Source: Ruania rhizosphaerae (lineage in GTDB: Bacteria; Actinomycetota; Actinomycetes; Actinomycetales; Beutenbergiaceae). From it: DNA of 64,000 nucleotides. The notes under the pieces were generated by a model, which did no database searches, was not told where the DNA came from, and worked only from the letters and a program-made list of their open reading frames with translations. A program made the translations under genes and the position numbers. The stretch lies in the NCBI RefSeq assembly GCF_009805705.1, contig NZ_VSMB01000012.1, positions 1-64,000 of the forward strand, written 5' to 3'. Of the stretch, positions 16,344 through 23,521 are shown one piece after another (position 1 is the first letter of the stretch; the number at the start of each line of letters is the position of its first letter).

Positions 16344-17117
16344 GACGTGCACCTCGGGAACGCGCTCACGCAAGACCCGCAACGCCTCCCCGGTCATGCC
16401 ACGATCGGTGACCACGTGATCGACCTGCTCGAGCGGCACGATCGTGATCAGCCCGATCGTGCCCCACTTCGTGTGGTCGGCCACCACGACGGCGGAACGT
16501 CCCGAGGTGATGAGGGCTCGGTCGGTCTCTGCCTCCAGCAGGTTCGGGGTGGTCAGCCCGGCATCCGGGTCCATCCCGTGCACGCCGAGGAACACCAGGT
16601 CGCAGTGCAGCTGGGCGAGGGCAGCGACGGCGACCGGCCCGACTAGGGCGTCCGAGGCGGTCCGCACGCCACCGGTGAGAACGACGCCGGCGGGTTCGCA
16701 CTCCCCGGGCAGAGGCGGTGTGTGCAGGAGATCGGCGATGGGGAGGGAATTGGTCACCACGGTCAGGCGCGGGACTCGCCGGAGCTGACGGGCGAGGGCC
16801 CACGTGGTGGTGCCGGCTGACAGGCCGACGGACATACCGGGCTCCACCAGATCCGCGGCCACGGCCGCGATGGCTTCCTTCTCGGCCTGCTCACGACTCG
16901 CCTTGGCCTCGAATCCGACCTCCTCGGCGCTCGGGCTACGCCGGGCCGTGGCGCCACCGTGCACCTTGTCCAGCAGTCCGTCTCGTGCCAGCGCCTCCAG
17001 GTCCCGACGGATCGTCATCGCACTGACCTGCAGGTCGCTGGCGAGTTGGGTGACGCTCACCGCGCCCTGTGTTAGCACCGACTCCAGCACCCGGGCTCGC
17101 CGTTCGGCTACCAGCAC
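16335..17117 (-). CDS. DeoR/GlpR family transcriptional regulator
   Basis: Sugar-phosphate-responsive regulator of 260 residues. The N-terminal HTH is VSVTQLASDLQVSAMTIRRDLEALARDGLLDKVHGGA, the family signature. The C-terminal DeoR effector domain has VGLSAGTTTWALAR, VTNSLPIADLL and FLGVHGMDPDAGLTT. The GTG start is chosen because ggag lies 5 nt upstream; a longer open frame to 17300 lacks such support. No sugar gene is adjacent, so its regulon is not evident here. The upstream 380 bp is non-coding. Confidence 0.87.
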   Translation of the reverse strand: MLVAERRARVLESVLTQGAVSVTQLASDLQVSAMTIRRDLEALARDGLLDKVHGGATARRSPSAEEVGFEAKASREQAEKEAIAAVAADLVEPGMSVGLSAGTTTWALARQLRRVPRLTVVTNSLPIADLLHTPPLPGECEPAGVVLTGGVRTASDALVGPVAVAALAQLHCDLVFLGVHGMDPDAGLTTPNLLEAETDRALITSGRSAVVVADHTKWGTIGLITIVPLEQVDHVVTDRGMTGEALRVLRERVPEVHVAP

Positions 17118-17500
17118 TGCGTCTCCATAACCTCGTCTCCGAGCATCCGACCACGATAGTAGAGGGACTGGTGTGACGAACGGGTACAGCCGCCAGCACG
17201 ACAGTCCGGGTGGGTGGCGCCGCGACACGCCGTGAGGGCCAAGATTCTTGCCCTCGATCATGGTGGCTCTGACCTGCGCGTACGTCTGTGACCTGGTCAA
17301 ACACGACCTTGGCGGGAGCCTCGCTGGCAGGTATGTTCACTTCTCGTACTGCTCCTTATTTCGGGAAGCAGTCACCGACCGGGCTCGCGCGTTCCATAGA
17401 AAACGGGGCTGACCGCGCAGGGGTTCCGGACCGAAGGACGCGCGAGCCGGTCGGTGGGTCCGAGTGCCGGACGCGGGCGTACGGGCCGTATTCTGCAGTG
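17118..17500. other. 383-bp intergenic region between divergent deoR-type and lnt genes
   Basis: No gene is supported here although a reading frame continues upstream of lnt. It holds a stable hairpin at 17234-17255 (gagggc, bulged c, aag-att-ctt, gccctc) with no T-tract on either side, a second imperfect one at about 17352-17376 (actgct ... agcagt), and the lnt -10 at 17489. The hairpins may be attenuators or regulator sites; nothing ties them to a known family. Confidence 0.5.
17489..17494 (+). promoter_or_regulatory. -10 element (TATTCT) for leaderless lnt
   Basis: TATTCT ends 6 nt before the GTG at 17501. It is the closest match to TATAAT among the leaderless sites in the window. Confidence 0.5.
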
Positions 17501-19123
17501 GTGTCTGCTGCACTCGCTGCCCGTACCCCCGTGGCTCCCTCGAGGAGTGCGGGATTGCTCCAGCCCACCCGGAGCCTGACGCTCGTCCTCGCCGTGGTCG
17601 GTGGTCTGCTGACCGATACGGCGTTCCCGCAGCGATCCTGGTGGCCCCTCGCGTTCGTCGGTGTCGGGTTGCTGGTGCTCGCTCTCGGGCGTGACTCGGC
17701 GCGGTGGAACGCGCTCGTGGCGTGGTTGTGGGGCCTGGCGTTCTTTCTGCCTCACATCTGGTGGGCGAACGCGGCCGTCGGCGTCATCCCCTGGCTCGCT
17801 CTGAGCGTGGCCGAGGCGGGCATCATCGCAGCGGGCGCCGCGGTGTGGACGTGGTCTCGCCGGGCGCGCTGGTGGCGCCACCGGCCGTTGCTGCTGGGTA
17901 TCGGCTTCGCTCTCGTGTGGGTGGTCGCCGAGCAGGTCCGGCAGGTGTGGCCGTTCGGCGGCTTCCCGTGGGGACGCCTGGCGTTCTCTCAGACGGACGG
18001 CCCACTGCTACCGTTCGCGGCCATCGCCGGTGCACCCGCCGTCTCCTTCGCCACGGCGTTCTGCGCCTTCCTGCTCGCCCACCTGGTCACGGCGCTCGCC
18101 CGGTCCGGTACAGCCACCACCCGCCTGCGCACCGCAGCGCCGCCCGCGGTCATGATCGTGGCCGTGCTCGCCGGCGGATTGCTGGTACCGACGCCGACCG
18201 CAGCCGAGTCGGGGAGCCTGCGAGTGGCGGCCGTCCAGGGGAACGTCTCCGAACCGGGTCTGGGAGCGTTCGCCAATGCCCGGGAGGTGCTGAACAACCA
18301 CGTCGACGGCACCATCGCTCTCGCCGAGCAGGAAGGCAGCGACGCCCTCGATGTCGTGCTGTGGCCGGAGAACTCATCCGATATCAACCCGCGGGCTGAT
18401 GCTGACGCCGCCGCCCTGCTGGACGAGGCCGCGTCCGCGGCCGGTGCGCCCATCCTCTTCGGGACCGACTCCTACGGGCAGGACACCGACGGTGAGGACG
18501 CGCGCTTCAACGACATGGTCCTGTGGATCCAGGGGGAGGGAGCGACGTTCTCCTACTCCAAGCAGATCCCGGCCGCGTTCGCCGAGTACATCCCGATCCG
18601 GGATGTGGCGCGCATGTTCTCCCCGGCGGTGGACCTCGTCCGCACCGATATGGCACCGGGACAGGAGATCGCCGTGGTCCCGGTCCCGGTGGAACGGTTG
18701 GGTCGTCCGGTGCCTCTCGGCACCGTCATCTGCTTCGAGGTCGCCTACGACGCCTTGATCCGCGAAGCCGCGCTCGGTGGCGCCGAGCTGTTGGTGGTGC
18801 CCACGAACAACGCCTCGTTCGGCTACACCGCAGAGAGCGAGCAGCAGCTGGCCATGTCACGGCTGCGCGCCGTCGAACACGGGCGCGCCACGGTGCAGAT
18901 CTCGACCGTCGGCGTCAGCGGGGTGATCGCCGCCGACGGCACCGTGCTCGAACGTACCGAGCTGTTCACCCCGGCCACCATGACGGCGGAGCTTCCGCTG
19001 CGTACGTCGCTGACGGTCGCGGATCGGCTCGGCGACTGGCCCATCGGGGTGGCGACCGTTCTCGTCGTGCTGGCGTTCGCCGTCGGTGTGGTGACGGGCC
19101 GCAAGCCGCGGGCAGGCGCATGA
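17501..19123 (+). CDS. lnt: apolipoprotein N-acyltransferase
   Basis: Adds the third acyl chain to the N-terminal cysteine of lipoproteins at the outer face of the membrane. 540 residues: six or more N-terminal membrane segments, then a nitrilase-type domain with the catalytic triad E290 (LWPENSS), K354 (YSKQIP) and C411 (TVICFEV), and a final membrane helix. GTG 17498 is an alternative start. It overlaps the ppm1-like gene by ATGA. In M. tuberculosis the two activities are one protein (Ppm1); here they are separate coupled genes. Lipoprotein substrates are encoded in the window. Confidence 0.93.
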   Translation: MSAALAARTPVAPSRSAGLLQPTRSLTLVLAVVGGLLTDTAFPQRSWWPLAFVGVGLLVLALGRDSARWNALVAWLWGLAFFLPHIWWANAAVGVIPWLALSVAEAGIIAAGAAVWTWSRRARWWRHRPLLLGIGFALVWVVAEQVRQVWPFGGFPWGRLAFSQTDGPLLPFAAIAGAPAVSFATAFCAFLLAHLVTALARSGTATTRLRTAAPPAVMIVAVLAGGLLVPTPTAAESGSLRVAAVQGNVSEPGLGAFANAREVLNNHVDGTIALAEQEGSDALDVVLWPENSSDINPRADADAAALLDEAASAAGAPILFGTDSYGQDTDGEDARFNDMVLWIQGEGATFSYSKQIPAAFAEYIPIRDVARMFSPAVDLVRTDMAPGQEIAVVPVPVERLGRPVPLGTVICFEVAYDALIREAALGGAELLVVPTNNASFGYTAESEQQLAMSRLRAVEHGRATVQISTVGVSGVIAADGTVLERTELFTPATMTAELPLRTSLTVADRLGDWPIGVATVLVVLAFAVGVVTGRKPRAGA

Positions 19124-19887
19124 GGCAGCGCGCGCTGGTCATCATCCCGACCTACAACGAGAGGGATGCCCTTCCCGAGACGCTCGCGCGCGCACGCGCC
19201 GCCGCCCCCGAGGTGGACGTGCTGGTCGTGGATGACGCCAGCCCGGACGGGACCGGTGAGTGGGTGCAGGATCGGGCCGCCGAGGATCCTGGGGTACACG
19301 TGCTGCACCGTCCCGGCAAGGCCGGCCTAGGCCGCGCCTATGTGGCCGGATTCCAGTGGGCGCTGGCGCGTGGGTACGACCTCGTCGTGGAGATGGACGC
19401 CGATGGCTCGCATCATCCGGAGGATCTGCCGCGCTTGCTCAGGGCGCTGGAGTCCGGTGCGGATCTGGCGATCGGGTCCCGCTGGGTGCCGGGTGGACGC
19501 ACAGCCAACTGGCCGTGGTACCGGGAGTTGCTGAGCCGTTCGGCGAACGCCTACGCGAACGTGATCATCGGGTTGGGCGTGCGTGATGCCACGGCCGGAT
19601 TCCGCGTGTTCAGGACCGAGATGCTCCGGCTGATGCCGCTGGCAGAGATCACCTCGCAGGGATACTGCTTCCAGGTCGACATGACCAGGCGCGTTCGAGT
19701 GGCCGGTGGGACGATCGTCGAGATCCCCATCACCTTCACCGAACGCGTCGAAGGGGTGTCAAAGATGAGTCGGGCCATCGTGTTCGAGGCCCTCTGGCGC
19801 ACCACTGCCTGGGGCGCCGAGCGGCGCACCAGGCAGTGGCGTCAGTTCGTAGGAACGGGTCCTCAGGCGCTACGGCGGCGCAACTGA
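19120..19887 (+). CDS. ppm1: polyprenol monophosphomannose synthase (GT2)
   Basis: Transfers mannose from GDP-mannose to polyprenyl phosphate, supplying mannan/lipoglycan synthesis and protein mannosylation. 255 residues, GT-A fold: IIPTYNERDALPET, VVDDASPDGTGEW, LGRAYVAGFQWAL, the metal-binding MDADGSHHPEDLP (DAD), and GSRWVPGG. The TAGFRVFR and QVDMTRRV elements match dolichyl-phosphate mannosyltransferases. No membrane segment, so it probably relies on Lnt for membrane location. It is coupled to lnt (ATGA). Its 3' end overlaps rbpA on the other strand by 25 bp. Confidence 0.92.
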   Translation: MRQRALVIIPTYNERDALPETLARARAAAPEVDVLVVDDASPDGTGEWVQDRAAEDPGVHVLHRPGKAGLGRAYVAGFQWALARGYDLVVEMDADGSHHPEDLPRLLRALESGADLAIGSRWVPGGRTANWPWYRELLSRSANAYANVIIGLGVRDATAGFRVFRTEMLRLMPLAEITSQGYCFQVDMTRRVRVAGGTIVEIPITFTERVEGVSKMSRAIVFEALWRTTAWGAERRTRQWRQFVGTGPQALRRRN

Positions 19888-20210
19888 CCGCTGCGTAGGA
19901 GCTGCAGACGTTCGTTGAGCAGATCCTCCAGCTCTGCGACCGTACGTCGTTCGAGCAGCATGTCCCAGTGGGTACGCACCGGCTTGCCAGACTTCGGCTC
20001 GGGCCGGGTCGCATTCCGCAGGAGCGCCTCACCGCCGCCGGGAGCCTCCCATACCGGGGGGATCTCGGCCTCAGCTGAGAACGGGATGACGATGACCCTG
20101 CCGTCGGGGCAGTCGTAGACGGCCTCCACCCGGGGGGCGAACTCGACGCCCTCTTCGGTCTCCATGCTGTTGGCACCGATCCTCGTGCCGCGCAGTGCTC
20201 GTTCAGCCAT
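19863..20210 (-). CDS. rbpA: RNA polymerase-binding protein RbpA
   Basis: Actinobacterial factor that binds group I sigma factors and RNA polymerase and stabilises the open complex. 115 residues: the N-terminal tail ERALRGTRIGANSMETEEGVEFAPR, the core beta domain (VEAVYDCPDGRVIVIPFSAEAEIPPVWEAP), the basic linker PEPKSGKPVRTHWDMLLERRT, and the sigma-interacting helix VAELEDLLNERLQLL. The zinc ligands of the Streptomyces form are only partly present, as in other Micrococcales. A strong aggagg precedes the ATG by 7 nt. A SigR-like promoter lies upstream. Confidence 0.95.
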   Translation of the reverse strand: MAERALRGTRIGANSMETEEGVEFAPRVEAVYDCPDGRVIVIPFSAEAEIPPVWEAPGGGEALLRNATRPEPKSGKPVRTHWDMLLERRTVAELEDLLNERLQLLRSGQLRRRSA

Positions 20211-20229
20211 CGCGACTCCTCCTGTCCAT

Positions 20230-20255
20230 GACTTGTGGTCGTCTCCACCCATTCC
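20230..20255 (-). promoter_or_regulatory. SigR/SigH-like promoter for rbpA
   Basis: On the reverse strand GGAAT, an 18-nt spacer, then GTC, lying 20-45 nt upstream of the rbpA ATG. The thiol-stress sigma SigR/SigH recognises GGAAT-N18-GTT, and Streptomyces rbpA is a SigR target. One base of the -10 deviates. Confidence 0.45.
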
Positions 20256-20339
20256 AACGGGTGAGACACTCGCGGTGTTCCAGACCAGGTGTGAAGGTGA
20301 TGTGAAACTCACGTACCCATCACGTGATTGAGTAGCACC

Positions 20340-21290
20340 GTGAGCACACCAGAGATGACTTTTCGCCAGCTCGGCTCGTCCGGGCTCACCGTCTCGACCA
20401 TCGGCCTGGGCTGTAACACGCTCGGCGCGACCGTACCGGACGAGGAGGTCCCGGTGGTGGTCAGGTCCGCGCTTGAGGCGGGAATCACACTCTTCGACAC
20501 CGCCGACGTCTACACGCGCGGCCGCAGCGAGGAGCTGCTCGGTGCCGCTCTGCGTGACGTGCGCGAGGATGTGGTGGTCGCGACCAAGTTCGGGATGGAC
20601 GCCGGTGGCCTCAACGGCCCGGACTGGGGAGTGCGCGGATCACGCCGGTACATCCGCAAGGCCGTCGAGAGTTCGCTGCGCCGGCTGGGGACCGACTACA
20701 TCGACCTGTACCAGATGCACGCTCCGGATCCTCGGACACCGATCGAGGAGACGCTCGCCGCTCTGCATGAGCTGGTGGTCGAGGGCAAGGTGCGCTACAT
20801 CGGTTCGTCGAACTTCGCGGCGTGGCAGGTCGTGGACGCGGACTGGACGGCCCGTGGGGGCGGCTACACGCCGATGATCTCGGCGCAGAACCCGTACAAC
20901 CTGCTCGATCGGGGGATCGAGGCCGAGCTGGTCCCTGCCGTCGAGCACGTCGGCGCCGGGATCCTGCCGTACTACCCGATCGCCTCCGGGTTGCTGACGG
21001 GCAAGTACCGTCGCGGCCAGGCAGCGCCGGCGGGGAGCCGGCTGGAGCGGCGACCGGAACGGATCGAGGCAGCCGACTTCGACCGGATCGAGGCGCTCGA
21101 AGCATTCGCCCAGGCCCGCGACCTGCCGTTGCTGACAGTGGCGATCGGCTGGTTGGCTGCCCAGCCCGCGGTCGCGTCGGTCATCGCCGGTGCCTCCCGG
21201 CCCGAGCAGGTCCAGGCGAATGTGACGGCCGGGGCGTGGGAGCCGACGGCGGCCGACCTCGTCGAACTGGACGAGATCGCTCCTGCGTGA
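20340..21290 (+). CDS. aldo/keto reductase
   Basis: NADPH-dependent oxidoreductase of 316 residues with an (alpha/beta)8 barrel. The opening is FRQLGSSGLTVSTIGLGCNTLG and the catalytic tetrad region has FDTADVYTRGRSEELLG (Asp, Tyr), ATKFG (Lys) and YQMHAPDP (His). IGSSNFAAW and the C-terminal cofactor element IAGASRPEQVQANV follow. It belongs to the broad AKR family related to YghZ/YajO-type enzymes; the substrate is unknown. GTG 20340 is used; ATG 20355 is also plausible. The stop overlaps the next gene (GTGA). Confidence 0.88.
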   Translation: MSTPEMTFRQLGSSGLTVSTIGLGCNTLGATVPDEEVPVVVRSALEAGITLFDTADVYTRGRSEELLGAALRDVREDVVVATKFGMDAGGLNGPDWGVRGSRRYIRKAVESSLRRLGTDYIDLYQMHAPDPRTPIEETLAALHELVVEGKVRYIGSSNFAAWQVVDADWTARGGGYTPMISAQNPYNLLDRGIEAELVPAVEHVGAGILPYYPIASGLLTGKYRRGQAAPAGSRLERRPERIEAADFDRIEALEAFAQARDLPLLTVAIGWLAAQPAVASVIAGASRPEQVQANVTAGAWEPTAADLVELDEIAPA

Positions 21291-22054
21291 GGCACGAGCG
21301 AGGTCTCGAGCTCGTCCGGCAGCTGCGCGCGGCCGGGTGCGTCTTCGCCGAGGACGAGGCTGCGCTGCTGGAGACGGCCGCTGATGATCCGGTGGAGCTC
21401 GAGCGGCTGGTTGCCCGGCGCACGGCAGGGGAACCGCTGGAACTGGTACTTGGGTGGGTCGACTTCGACGGGGTACGCCTGCGCACTGCGGCCGGCGTCT
21501 TCGTCCCGCGCGCACGGACACAGCACCTGGTGGAGGTTGCTGCGGCGCTGGCACCCACAGGCGGGTTGGTGGCAGATGTGTGCTGCGGGATCGGCGCCGT
21601 GGCCGCGGCACTCGGACGCCGCCGCCCCGATCTACGACTCATCGCCTGCGACGTGGACCCGGCCGCCACGTCCGCAGCCCGGCACAATCTGCCAGGAATC
21701 GACGTCGTGACCGGTGACTTGCTCGAGGCTCTGCCTGCAACCGAGCGTGGACGCCTCGACATGGTGGTGGCCAACACCCCGTACGTGCCCACGGATGAGT
21801 TGGACGCCATGCCCCGGGAAGCACGTGAGTACGAGCCGGCCGCCGCTCTTGACGGCGGCAGCGACGGGCTGGATGTCCAGCGTCGGCTTGCCGAGCAGGC
21901 ACGGACCTGGGTGGCGCCAGGTGCCACTGTACTCACCGAGATCGCCGCGGATCAGGAGGCAACGGCACGAGCGGTGTTCCAGAAGGCCGGTTGGACCGTC
22001 CGGTTGTGGCCCTCACAGCGGTGGGGGAGTGCCGCGGTGGTGGCGACAGCCTGA
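21287..22054 (+). CDS. PrmC-related N5-glutamine methyltransferase-like protein
   Basis: 255 residues of the PrmC/HemK fold: a short helical N-terminal domain with RRTAGEPLELVLGWVDFDGVRLRTAAGVFVPR, the SAM motif VADVCCGIGAVAAALG, and a motif IV that reads NTPYVPT where true release-factor methylases have NPPY. This places it in the actinobacterial PrmC-related group (TIGR03704-like), whose substrate is not established. True PrmC would be expected near prfA, which is absent. Coupled to the aldo-keto reductase by GTGA. Confidence 0.82.
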   Translation: MRHERGLELVRQLRAAGCVFAEDEAALLETAADDPVELERLVARRTAGEPLELVLGWVDFDGVRLRTAAGVFVPRARTQHLVEVAAALAPTGGLVADVCCGIGAVAAALGRRRPDLRLIACDVDPAATSAARHNLPGIDVVTGDLLEALPATERGRLDMVVANTPYVPTDELDAMPREAREYEPAAALDGGSDGLDVQRRLAEQARTWVAPGATVLTEIAADQEATARAVFQKAGWTVRLWPSQRWGSAAVVATA

Positions 22055-22072
22055 CGTGGCACGATCGAGGAC

Positions 22073-22516
22073 ATGGCCACCGATCCGGCGTTCGCCCAGC
22101 ACCTGCGTGACCTGCGCCTGCTGCGACGTGTGCGGGACCGGATCGACCGTGACTTCGCCGAACCACTGGACGTGCCCGCCCTGGCGGCCGGGGTCGGTAT
22201 GTCGGCCGGGCACCTGAGCCGGGAGTTCAAGCGCGCGTTCGGGGAGTCGCCCTACTCCTACCTCATGACCCGCCGGGTGGAACGTGCCATGGCACTGCTA
22301 CGCCGAGGTGACCTCTCCGTGACCGAGGTGTGCTTCGCCGTCGGGAGCTCCTCGCTGGGCACGTTCAGCACACGGTTCACCGAGCTGGTGGGCATCCCGC
22401 CGAGCGAGTACCGCCACCGGGCCACCGACGGTGACCTCGACCTGCCCACGTGCATCGTGAAACAGGTCGCGAGACCGATCCGGCAATCGATCAGGAATCA
22501 AGAAGCAGGGCAGTGA
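22073..22516 (+). CDS. AraC-family regulator, HTH-only form
   Basis: 147 residues consisting almost wholly of the AraC/XylS DNA-binding domain: two HTHs (LDVPALAAGVGMSAGHLSREFKRAFGESPYSYL and LSVTEVCFAVGSSSLGTFSTRFTELVGIPPSEYR) and a basic tail. There is no sensor domain. It precedes a VOC-family gene, an arrangement common in actinobacteria, suggesting control of that neighbour. A CACGAT hexamer 7 nt before the ATG could be a weak leaderless -10. Confidence 0.87.
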   Translation: MATDPAFAQHLRDLRLLRRVRDRIDRDFAEPLDVPALAAGVGMSAGHLSREFKRAFGESPYSYLMTRRVERAMALLRRGDLSVTEVCFAVGSSSLGTFSTRFTELVGIPPSEYRHRATDGDLDLPTCIVKQVARPIRQSIRNQEAGQ

Positions 22517-22526
22517 CCTGCGTGCG

Positions 22527-22532
22527 TAGTGT
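22527..22532 (+). promoter_or_regulatory. -10 element (TAGTGT) for the VOC gene at 22540
   Basis: TAGTGT ends 7 nt before the ATG at 22540, so the VOC gene may have its own leaderless promoter downstream of the AraC-type gene. Confidence 0.4.
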
Positions 22533-22539
22533 CGGCGGC

Positions 22540-22950
22540 ATGGACATCACCATTCACACCAGCTTCCTCCCGCACACCGAAGCCGAAGCGAGTCTCGCCT
22601 TCTATCGCGACGTTTTCGGCTTCGAAGTACGTCAAGACGTCGGCTACCAGGACATGCGGTGGATCACCGTCGGTCCACCGAGGCAGCCGGACGTCAATAT
22701 CGTGCTGTACCCGCCCACCGCCGACCCCGGTATCACCGAGGACGAGGGCCGGGTCGTCACCGAGATGATCGCCAAGGGCACGTTCGCCTCGATCATGCTG
22801 GCCACCCCGGATGTGGACGCCGCGTTCGAGCGCATCCAGTCGCACAACGTCGAGGTGGTGGCCGAGCCCACCGACCAGCCGTGGGGCAAGCGGGACTGCG
22901 CGTTCCGCGACCCGGCCGGGAACATGGTCCGCATGCAGCAGTCGGAGTGA
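22540..22950 (+). CDS. VOC (glyoxalase/bleomycin resistance-like) protein
   Basis: 136 residues with the two beta-alpha-beta-beta-beta modules of the VOC superfamily: LPHTEAEASLAFYRDVFGFEVRQDVGYQDMRWITVG and, in the second half, VVAEPTDQPWGKRDCAFRDPAGNMVRM. His and Glu candidates for metal binding are few. The enzyme class cannot be assigned; the C-terminal DPAGN motif is typical of the small stand-alone VOC proteins. It probably forms a unit with the AraC-type regulator. Confidence 0.87.
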   Translation: MDITIHTSFLPHTEAEASLAFYRDVFGFEVRQDVGYQDMRWITVGPPRQPDVNIVLYPPTADPGITEDEGRVVTEMIAKGTFASIMLATPDVDAAFERIQSHNVEVVAEPTDQPWGKRDCAFRDPAGNMVRMQQSE

Positions 22951-22960
22951 CGGCACTCGT

Positions 22961-23440
22961 ATGTGCAGCTCCGGCTTCACCGGACACAGCCGTGTGACGC
23001 CCCGGCCGCCGCTACAGCGGCGGGAGGACACGCTCGCGCTACTGCGCACGCCCGCCCTGGACGGCTGGGTGGCTACGGCCTCGCCCGACGGCGTCCCGTA
23101 CCTGGTGCCGTTGTCGATCGTCTGGGCGGATGGGTGCGTGGTCATCGCCATTGACGGCGCCTCCCGCACCGCCCGTAACCTCGCCGCCTCTCCGCGCGCC
23201 CGCGTGGGGCTCGGCCCCACCCGGGACGTGGTGATGATCGACGTGGTCGTGGAGCGAGTGGTCGATGTCGGCACTGACGAGGAGCTGGCCCAGGCCTACG
23301 CGGGCCAGGCGGACTGGGACCCGCGCGAGGACGAGGGGTACGTCAATCTCGTGCTGCGCCCGGAACGGATTCAGGCGTGGCGCGAGGTCGATGAAGCGGT
23401 CGGCCGCACCCTCATGCAGGACGGCACCTGGACGGTATGA
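22961..23440 (+). CDS. PPOX-class flavin/F420-dependent oxidoreductase-like protein
   Basis: 159 residues with a split beta-barrel of the pyridoxamine 5'-phosphate oxidase type. TPALDGWVATASPDGVPYLVPLSIVWADGCVVIAIDGASRTARNLAASPRARVGLG is the cofactor-binding half, and WREVDEAVGRTLMQDGTW closes the fold. Family members use FMN or F420; the latter is plausible in an actinobacterium that also has an LLM-type enzyme. ATG 22961 is used, but the first 12 residues are atypical and a later GTG could be the true start. It starts 11 nt after the VOC gene. Confidence 0.8.
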   Translation: MCSSGFTGHSRVTPRPPLQRREDTLALLRTPALDGWVATASPDGVPYLVPLSIVWADGCVVIAIDGASRTARNLAASPRARVGLGPTRDVVMIDVVVERVVDVGTDEELAQAYAGQADWDPREDEGYVNLVLRPERIQAWREVDEAVGRTLMQDGTWTV

Positions 23441-23521
23441 GCCCGAATGTCCCCGCCATCAGGTAGACATGACCCGGCCGCACATCGCGGCCACCGGACC
23501 CCGAGGAGCACAGAGCAAGCG

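Noticed and set aside
17288-17500. Upstream extension of the lnt reading frame
   Set aside because: The added residues are not hydrophobic or family-like, and a -10 hexamer sits just before the GTG at 17501.
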